Origin: Syntrophales bacterium
Lineage (GTDB): Bacteria > Desulfobacterota > Syntrophia > Syntrophales > UBA8958
Reading direction: 5' to 3'
DNA: 64,000 nt
NCBI GenBank assembly: GCA_026416455.1
Contig: JAOAFE010000004.1
Coordinates: forward strand, 1 to 64,000
The position numbers and the translations under genes were made by a program. The notes beneath the pieces are model-generated. The model did no database searches, was not told the origin of the DNA, and saw only the letters and a list, made by a program, of their open reading frames with translations. Of the stretch, positions 57,506 through 64,000 are shown piece after piece; the first letter of the stretch is position 1, and each line of letters opens with the position of its first letter.

Positions 57506-58384
57506 ATGGAATTTTTTTGGCAGCTGATGATCAACGGCCTAAGCTTAGGCTTTCTCTACGGAATTTCTGCCATGGGATTTGTTATGATCTATAAATCTTC
57601 TAGTGTTTTGAACTTTGCCCACGGGGAGCTATTGGCCCTGGGGGCCTATATCTTTCTTGCCTTTATGATGTGGTTCAAGATACCCGCCATCCCCGCTTTC
57701 ATTATTACCCTGGTCTTATGCTTCGCCTTTGGTTTTCTCGTAGAGAGGGTATTCCTCCGCCCTTTAATAGGCGAGCCTCTGATCTTCGTTATCATGCTTA
57801 CAGTTGGCTTAGCTTCCATGATGAAAGGAGCTATTCTTCTGCTCTGGGGAGGGAACCTCTATACTTATCCGGAATTCATTCCGCAAACATTAACTTTAAG
57901 CCTGGGAGGGGTAAATATTCAACCCGTTTATAACGTGTCTTTCATGCTGGGTGTTGTGTTCTTGCTCATCTTTGGATTCTTTTTCAAATACACATCCCAA
58001 GGGATTTTCATGCGTTCTGTGGCGGATAACCAGCGGGCGGCCCTTTCTTTGGGGGTCAACGTAAGGAGAATCTTTGCCCTTTCCTGGGCGATTGCAGCCC
58101 TTGTGGCCGGTATGAGCGGGATTGTTCTAGGCGTCATCAACGGAATTAATGTGCATGAGTTGAGTGCCATTGGTCTTAAGGTATTTCCTGTCGTTATACT
58201 CGGGGGACTAGACAGTATTGCTGGGGCCATAGTCGGTGGTGTGATCATCGGTGTTCTCGAGTCATTCACTGGCGGCTACCTCACTCCCTCATTGAGGGAT
58301 GTGGTTCCCTATATAATCCTGGTCGGCATTTTAATGGTAAAACCCTATGGATTATTCGGGCAGGTGGAGATAGAAAGGGTATAA
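57506..58384 (+). CDS. Liv-type ABC transporter permease (LivH-like)
   Basis: LMINGLSLGFLYGISAMGFVMIYKSSSVLNFAHGELLALGAY; VVILGGLDSIAGAIVGGVIIGV. Confidence 0.93.
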   Translation: MEFFWQLMINGLSLGFLYGISAMGFVMIYKSSSVLNFAHGELLALGAYIFLAFMMWFKIPAIPAFIITLVLCFAFGFLVERVFLRPLIGEPLIFVIMLTVGLASMMKGAILLLWGGNLYTYPEFIPQTLTLSLGGVNIQPVYNVSFMLGVVFLLIFGFFFKYTSQGIFMRSVADNQRAALSLGVNVRRIFALSWAIAALVAGMSGIVLGVINGINVHELSAIGLKVFPVVILGGLDSIAGAIVGGVIIGVLESFTGGYLTPSLRDVVPYIILVGILMVKPYGLFGQVEIERV

Positions 58385-58386
58385 AG

Positions 58387-59457
58387 ATGAGGGCACTCAA
58401 ATTTCGACGCTGTGGGAACTTTCATGAATCCTACCGGGAAGAGTTAAATGTTTTTGAAACCGACTTTGGCCGTTTCTGGGTCGTGATCGGATTTTTTTTC
58501 GTGTTTCTTATTCTACCATTCGTTGCCACACCGTATGTGCTTTATTTAGTAACCAATATTGCTATTTACGCTATTGCGGTCATTGGACTTAATATTCTCA
58601 CCGGATACACGGGTCAGATTTCTCTAGGTCACGGGGCTTTCTTCGGCGTAGGGGCCTATGCCGCAGCCATCATGGCAACCCGTTTTCATATGCCTTTCTT
58701 ACTTTCCGTATTTGCGGGCGGGCTTATAACGGCTACCGTCGGGCTCGTCTTTGGTCTTCCGTCTAGCCGGCTCAAGGGGCTTTATCTGGCCATCGCTACT
58801 CTGGCTGGCCAGTTCATCATCGAATATGTCCTAATCCATTGGGAAGAAGTAACGATGGGGACGATGGGAATTAACCTACCACGCCCCACCATTTTTGGCG
58901 TTGATGTGGGCGGGGACGTTAAATTCTATTTTATTGCCTTTATATTCCTATTTTTCTTTCTCTGGATGGCCGTCAACCTGATGAGAACCAGGTATGGGAG
59001 GGCTTTTATTGCAATTAGAGATAACGATCGTGCGGCGGAAGGAATGGGCATTCCTATTTTCCCATATAAATTGTTGTCCTTTGCGGTTAGTTCTTTTTAT
59101 GCCGGGGTGGCGGGTGCTCTCTGGGCGTTCTTCACCATGACCATAACAACCGAGCCCTTTAATCTTGGTTTATCCGTGGAATTCATAGCCATGGTTATCA
59201 TAGGTGGTATGGGGAATATGTCGGGTGCCATCTTCGGCACCGTCTTCATTTCTCTTTTGAATGAAGGCTTACGATTGATGGCCGATATTCTTATAAACGC
59301 GAGGATTTTTGATCAGGCGGCCCTTACCATGGCCCCGTTGAAGGAATTTGCTTTTGGCCTCGCCATTGTCTTGTTTATATTAATTGAGCCACGAGGTCTG
59401 GCGGAGGTATGGAGAATAGTGAGGTCTAACTTCCGGCTCTGGCCTTTTTCCTATTGA
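58387..59457 (+). CDS. Liv-type ABC transporter permease (LivM-like)
   Basis: GLNILTGYTGQISLGHGAFFGVGAY; AIRDNDRAAEGMGI; IIGGMGNMSGAIFGTVF. Confidence 0.93.
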   Translation: MRALKFRRCGNFHESYREELNVFETDFGRFWVVIGFFFVFLILPFVATPYVLYLVTNIAIYAIAVIGLNILTGYTGQISLGHGAFFGVGAYAAAIMATRFHMPFLLSVFAGGLITATVGLVFGLPSSRLKGLYLAIATLAGQFIIEYVLIHWEEVTMGTMGINLPRPTIFGVDVGGDVKFYFIAFIFLFFFLWMAVNLMRTRYGRAFIAIRDNDRAAEGMGIPIFPYKLLSFAVSSFYAGVAGALWAFFTMTITTEPFNLGLSVEFIAMVIIGGMGNMSGAIFGTVFISLLNEGLRLMADILINARIFDQAALTMAPLKEFAFGLAIVLFILIEPRGLAEVWRIVRSNFRLWPFSY

Positions 59458-59473
59458 GGAGGATAAGTCTTTC

Positions 59474-60265
59474 ATGCTTTTGCTCATCAATAACATATCC
59501 GTCGTCTACTCCGATGTTATTCAAGTCCTGAAAGGGGTCTCCCTATCCATCGAGGAGCATAACATTGTGTCTCTTTTAGGCAGTAACGGGGCCGGAAAAA
59601 CGACAACCCTTAAGGCAGTCTCAGGCCTTCTGAAACCGGAGAATGGGAAGGTAACAGATGGAGAAATTATATTTCAGGGCGAAAAAATCCATAATAAAGC
59701 TCCAGAAGAAATTACTCGATTAGGCATCATCCAGGTTCTCGAAGGAAGACAACCCTTTAAGTATCTAACGGTAGAAGAAAATTTACGCGTCGGCACCGCG
59801 ACGAGACCAGGTCAGTCGTTTAAAGATGACTTGGAGCTCGTTTATCACTATTTTCCCGCTTTAAAGACGCGAAGAAAAATGAAAGCAGGATACTGTAGTG
59901 GCGGAGAGTTGCAGATGCTGGTCATCGGACGGGCCTTAATGGCTCATCCCAAACTTCTCCTCTTGGATGAACCGTCTCTGGGACTCGCCCCCCTAGTCGT
60001 AAGAGAGATCTTTCAAATCATCAAGCGCATCAATGAAGAACAAAAGACGACTATAATCCTGGTTGAGCAAAACGCCAATATGGCACTCCAGATCGCCCAT
60101 TATGGATACGTAATGGAAAATGGACGCATCGTAATGGAGGGTAGGGCTAATGAGCTGAGAGAAAATCCCGATATAAAAGAATTCTACCTAGGCCTTGCCC
60201 CTGATGGCGAGGGACATTCGTATACAGATGTCAAGGCGTACCGACGCCGAAAGAGATGGCTGTAG
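59474..60265 (+). CDS. Liv-type ABC transporter ATP-binding protein (LivF-like)
   Basis: LGSNGAGKTTTLKAVSGLL, CSGGELQMLVIGRALMAHPKLLLLDEPSLGLAPLVV. Confidence 0.93.
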   Translation: MLLLINNISVVYSDVIQVLKGVSLSIEEHNIVSLLGSNGAGKTTTLKAVSGLLKPENGKVTDGEIIFQGEKIHNKAPEEITRLGIIQVLEGRQPFKYLTVEENLRVGTATRPGQSFKDDLELVYHYFPALKTRRKMKAGYCSGGELQMLVIGRALMAHPKLLLLDEPSLGLAPLVVREIFQIIKRINEEQKTTIILVEQNANMALQIAHYGYVMENGRIVMEGRANELRENPDIKEFYLGLAPDGEGHSYTDVKAYRRRKRWL

Positions 60266-60271
60266 TGACAC

Positions 60272-62101
60272 TTAAACGTCCGTGAGGGACAGATCTCTTA
60301 ACATAAGTTGCACTTCAGAAAAACCATTCCACTCATTGAGTTGAGGAGTAAAAGCAATATCAGAACACCCTTCGCTAACTAGGGAATACAGTTCGCCTTG
60401 GTTGAACCAGATGGAGTTACATACTGTGCTATCGTCTTTTATCTTCAAGCGAAGATGATTGCCGCCCACTACGTTTATGTCCATAATACTCACGCCGTGA
60501 GCACATAGGATCGGTTCTGGGTTTCCCTGTCCGAAAGGCGCCAGAAGCTTGACTTGCTCTATAAAATCCCACGTAAGTTCGCTTAACCGACAGGAGGCAT
60601 CGATATACGTCTGGGGCCCCGATAGAGTATCACCCATGTTCTCCTCTATCACTTCTTCTAATAGACGTGAAAAAGCTTCCAAATTTTCTTCTCGAATAGA
60701 TATTCCCGCAGCGTACTGATGTCCCCCGAAAGTGATCAGTAAAGGGGAACAACGCTTGAGTCCCTCATATAAATTAAAATCAGCAACGCTCCGACCGGAG
60801 CCTTTACCGATGCCATCCCGCAAGCTGATGAGGATAGCGGGACGACCAAATTTATCGACCAATCGCGAGGCAACTATCCCGATAATACCAGGATGCCAGT
60901 GGGGAGACGCCAAAACAAGGCTTTTTTTCCGATGAAAGTCCCTCATGCGACTAACTTCTACGAAAATTTCTTCTAGTATCTCTCTTTCCATAGTCTGACG
61001 CTGGCGATTGTATATCTCAAGCTTTCGGGCCAGCTCTAAGGCCAGGGAGTAATCTTCTGCCAGCAACAACTCCACGGCATCACGAGCCGAACCTACACGA
61101 CCGGCGGCATTAATTCGTGGGATGAGTCCAAACGAAGCCCGATTCGCATCTATCACTTGATTATCTAAACCCGAAATCTCTTTTAAGGCCTTAATTCCTA
61201 CCCGACGTCCCTCCGTTAAGAGATTCAATCCAATTTTGACTATGATACGATTCTCATCCGTGAGTGGGCAGATATCACCGATGGTGCCCAGAGCCACTAA
61301 ATCCAAATATTCTTTTAGATTAGGGTACCGTCCATGGGACCAAAACCCCGACGATCTTAATTTCCCTCTCAAGGCGATGAGAAAATTAAAGGCAATACCG
61401 ACGGCGGCTAGATTTTTGAACGGAAAACGGCAAGAGAATTGTTTAGGGTTGATTACAGCAATCGCGGGAGGAAGATGAGGGGGTACTTCGTGATGATCTA
61501 GGACGATAACGTCCAGGCCTAATGTACGGGCATAAGAAATGGCTTCTAAATCTGAAATACCGCAATCTACCGTTATAACCAGACTACCTCCCTCCGAGTG
61601 GAAACGCTCGAGAACGCTCTTATTTAGTCCATACCCTTCATCGATGCGATCGGGTATATAATACTCTACATGCGTTCCCAAATCTCGAAGGAATTTATAA
61701 AGAACCGCCACGCCCGTAATACCATCCGCATCATAATCTCCGTAGATTAGTATTTTTTCTTTATTGTAGACAGCGCGGATAACCCTTTCTGTTCCGCCTT
61801 TCATGCCCTCCATCGAAAGGGGTGAATGCAAATCATATAGGGAGGGATTTAAAAATTTTCGTGCTTGTTCCAGCTCCACAATGCCGCGACGAGCCAAAAT
61901 GGATGATAGTACCGGGTGCAACTTTAATTCGTTTTTCAGAACTTCTTCCCAATCCGGCTTCTCGTCCCTAAATTTCCAGATGGTAAGGGGTAAGGATAAG
62001 GGTTTTGTCACGGCATATACGATCCCCAACCGAAGGGTTTCTTTTTTTTCTTCGATGTGGGTATAATAAAGGCATGATGAAGTCAAGATTAAAACTGCCA
62101 C
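60272..62101 (-). CDS. recJ: Single-stranded-DNA-specific exonuclease RecJ (true start probably inside ORF)
   Basis: ILIYGDYDADGITGVAVLYKFL, VIVLDHHEVPP (DHH), INAAGRVGSARDAVELLL. Confidence 0.93.
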   Translation of the reverse strand: MAVLILTSSCLYYTHIEEKKETLRLGIVYAVTKPLSLPLTIWKFRDEKPDWEEVLKNELKLHPVLSSILARRGIVELEQARKFLNPSLYDLHSPLSMEGMKGGTERVIRAVYNKEKILIYGDYDADGITGVAVLYKFLRDLGTHVEYYIPDRIDEGYGLNKSVLERFHSEGGSLVITVDCGISDLEAISYARTLGLDVIVLDHHEVPPHLPPAIAVINPKQFSCRFPFKNLAAVGIAFNFLIALRGKLRSSGFWSHGRYPNLKEYLDLVALGTIGDICPLTDENRIIVKIGLNLLTEGRRVGIKALKEISGLDNQVIDANRASFGLIPRINAAGRVGSARDAVELLLAEDYSLALELARKLEIYNRQRQTMEREILEEIFVEVSRMRDFHRKKSLVLASPHWHPGIIGIVASRLVDKFGRPAILISLRDGIGKGSGRSVADFNLYEGLKRCSPLLITFGGHQYAAGISIREENLEAFSRLLEEVIEENMGDTLSGPQTYIDASCRLSELTWDFIEQVKLLAPFGQGNPEPILCAHGVSIMDINVVGGNHLRLKIKDDSTVCNSIWFNQGELYSLVSEGCSDIAFTPQLNEWNGFSEVQLMLRDLSLTDV

Positions 62102-62295
62102 GTAGGATGATGGCCTATTTTCAATTAATCTTGGAAAGCTATGAAGGCATCTTTGCCGTCACTACGGAAGATGCCGACGCAGGGATTATGATCGTTACCG
62201 TGCCTCCCGGGCTGTGCGAAGACGGGGACACTATTTTACGGGAATTGAGAAAAGAAATTCCTTACGAAGACGTGTCTTTAAACGTTGAAAGGTGA
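62074..62295 (+). CDS. DUF4911-like small protein
   Basis: MMKSRLKLPRRMMAYFQLILESYEGIFAVTTEDADAGIMIVTVPPGLCEDGDTILREL. Confidence 0.6.
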   Translation: MMKSRLKLPRRMMAYFQLILESYEGIFAVTTEDADAGIMIVTVPPGLCEDGDTILRELRKEIPYEDVSLNVER

Positions 62296-62301
62296 TGTAT
62301 C

Positions 62302-63099
62302 ATGCTGATGCTTACTCACTCCTGGCTTTTGGCCCATTATTTGGGAAGGGAAAGGTATAACCGAGAATTCCAAGATCTTTACGTGTACAACATCTGTCCT
62401 GATTTTTTGCCTGCCAGCTCCGACTTTAATTCTCGGATGACACACGGCGTATCCAGATTTCGCTCTATACCGAAAGAATTCAATGCGACCCATTTTATCG
62501 TCTTCCATTTAATGGTGGACGACATATCACACTACGGGCTTATCAAACCCCTGCCGGACGAAGACTTTAATCCCGATGCCAGGGGTTATTCCTATCTAAA
62601 AGGCACTCCTCTGCGAGAGCCTCTTATGGAATTCTACCGTATGTATGGAAATCCCATAGATCTGGCTACGGCGTCATATCAATCTCACATGATTATTGAG
62701 ATGACATTTGATCTTGCCCTTTACTGGGGAAATCAGGAGGAGAGTCATTATCTACTTAACCATATGTGTGAGGCCTTTCGGTGTGTTTCGCAAGAAAGAA
62801 GTGAAGGCTTTGCCCGAACCGTTGGGTGGTTTTATGATGTAAACCCGCGCTCCGTATTGGATGCCCTTGATCGTTGCAATCATTTCTACGATCAGGGTAA
62901 TATGGTGAAATTTATGTCCCTCGAGGGGCGTGTTAATACCTTTTTGCGCAAATTTGCGCCCGTTATGAATTCATCCGTCCCGCGCAAAAAATTGGCTTCC
63001 ATCATGGAGGAGGGTATAACTCTCGTTCGGAATTTTACAGAATTCCTTTCCCCCACCCTCAGAGCGATACAAAGTGCCGGATTTTCACCCTTCGATTGA
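62302..63099 (+). CDS. Conserved hypothetical protein (possible metal-dependent hydrolase-like)
   Basis: 265 aa uninterrupted ORF with HSWLLAHYLG and HFIVFHLMVDDISHYG; no confident family. Confidence 0.55.
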   Translation: MLMLTHSWLLAHYLGRERYNREFQDLYVYNICPDFLPASSDFNSRMTHGVSRFRSIPKEFNATHFIVFHLMVDDISHYGLIKPLPDEDFNPDARGYSYLKGTPLREPLMEFYRMYGNPIDLATASYQSHMIIEMTFDLALYWGNQEESHYLLNHMCEAFRCVSQERSEGFARTVGWFYDVNPRSVLDALDRCNHFYDQGNMVKFMSLEGRVNTFLRKFAPVMNSSVPRKKLASIMEEGITLVRNFTEFLSPTLRAIQSAGFSPFD

Positions 63100-63102
63100 C
63101 GG

Positions 63103-63303
63103 TTACTTCACGGCTTTTTTGACCGCACCCGACCGGAGACAGCGGGTACAGATTTTTACTCTCTTCGTGGCGCCGGAAAACTCATCGACGCATCTGATCT
63201 TATGGAGATTGGGATACCAAACCCTCTTTGTTTTATTATTGGCATGGCTTACGTTGTGGCCTATGGTCGGTTTCTTCCCGCAGATTTCACATGTTCTAGC
63301 CAT
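63103..63303 (-). CDS. rpmB: 50S ribosomal protein L28
   Basis: [37 protein letters not shown]...[19 protein letters not shown] gaggaggt upstream. Confidence 0.96.
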   Translation of the reverse strand: MARTCEICGKKPTIGHNVSHANNKTKRVWYPNLHKIRCVDEFSGATKRVKICTRCLRSGAVKKAVK

Positions 63304-63355
63304 ACGTTACCTCCTCGGCGATTCAGAAATGGAGCTTTGCCCTCTACAATATTTT

Positions 63356-64000
63356 CTAGATATTTTCAATGTCTTTTTTCGCCAAAGACTTGATTCGACG
63401 AAAGACATCTTCGGCCTTTTCTAAAGAACTCCAACCGGGAAGAAGGGAATTGTTATGAAACAGGGGTTCCTCAGACAAAGGAAAACGGGAAGTTTTTAAA
63501 GCCTCCGACCAGAATAGGGTCCCTGGGATGGGGGAATACTCGGCCAAAATTGGTCTGACTCCCAATTTTTTTACATATTGAAGAGAAGATAATACTTCTT
63601 CCGGCGCCTGATTGGGCACCCCACATAAAATATAAACCCCGATTTCTCTTCCCTCATAGCCCGCCTCTTTCAGATAAGAAACAGCGGCTTCGAACTCTTC
63701 TTTGAACACTTTACCACCCCACGTGCGTTGTTTCACTTCATCCTCCGTCTCCAATCCCAGCCGCAGCGTCATAACACCCGCTTGGCGCATCAGAAGGGCC
63801 GTTTGGCTGTTGATTGCTCTTACATGTAAGCCGTTAGGAAAATGAAGGTTGATATGTAGCTCACGCTTAATTATCTCTCGGAAAAAGGGAACCGCGAAAC
63901 TATCGGCCTCCAAAAGAAAAGCATCATCGTAAAAAGAAAAATTCCTTAGATTAAGATTTTCAACCCACCACTCGATTTCATCTATTACGAGGTCCGGATT
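63356..64000 (-). CDS. Radical SAM protein, partial (B12-binding radical SAM type)
   Basis: Frame continues upstream of the listed Met to window edge: PDLVIDEIEWWVENLNLRNFSFYDDAFLLEADSF...; INLHFPNGLHVRAI, RLGLETEDE. Confidence 0.75.
   Translation of the reverse strand, partial: NPDLVIDEIEWWVENLNLRNFSFYDDAFLLEADSFAVPFFREIIKRELHINLHFPNGLHVRAINSQTALLMRQAGVMTLRLGLETEDEVKQRTWGGKVFKEEFEAAVSYLKEAGYEGREIGVYILCGVPNQAPEEVLSSLQYVKKLGVRPILAEYSPIPGTLFWSEALKTSRFPLSEEPLFHNNSLLPGWSSLEKAEDVFRRIKSLAKKDIENI

Noticed and set aside
1-64000. tRNA/rRNA genes, CRISPR arrays, transposases, phage genes or known anti-phage defence systems
   Set aside because: Scanned by eye for characteristic motifs and repeats; none recognised. 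A tRNAscan/CRISPR finder run would be decisive.

Overview
This 64 kb window is gene-dense and looks like a Deltaproteobacteria/Desulfobacterota-type chromosome (inferred from gene content; not checked by search). From start to end it carries: an RND efflux system; a DUF4301 gene; a minus-strand operon with two SPASM radical SAM proteins, a PqqD-like protein and a nucleotidyltransferase (resembles the SynChlorMet/Scm cassette); nadK-recN-GNAT-mltA; trpS-trpB-trpA-scpA-scpB-(frameshifted rluB)-HU; a transglutaminase plus ABC exporter; an LpxH-like phosphoesterase; agmatinase and pyruvoyl arginine decarboxylase; a histidine kinase and a REC-cyclase protein; a type II secretion operon (gspI,J,K,L,M,C,A-like,B-like/TPR,D,E); a lipoprotein carboxylesterase; an acyl-CoA ligase and MFS transporter; a PilB/GspE-like ATPase; a BcrAD/BadFG-type activase; a PilS/PilR-like pair; a Liv-type ABC operon containing an acyl-CoA synthetase; recJ; rpmB; and a partial radical SAM gene. 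The strongest unannotated signal is in the 250 bp leader of the Liv-type operon (53331-53579). It holds a Phe-rich 26-codon leader peptide (MGDKLFIHNSFFSFYGFFRLVCWRQP*) followed by two tandem intrinsic terminators. The arms of these terminators can re-pair as a 1:2/3:4/5:6 versus 2:3/4:5 switch, which looks like a phenylalanine-responsive transcription attenuator controlling a transporter/CoA-ligase operon. No tRNA, rRNA, CRISPR array or insertion sequence was recognised.
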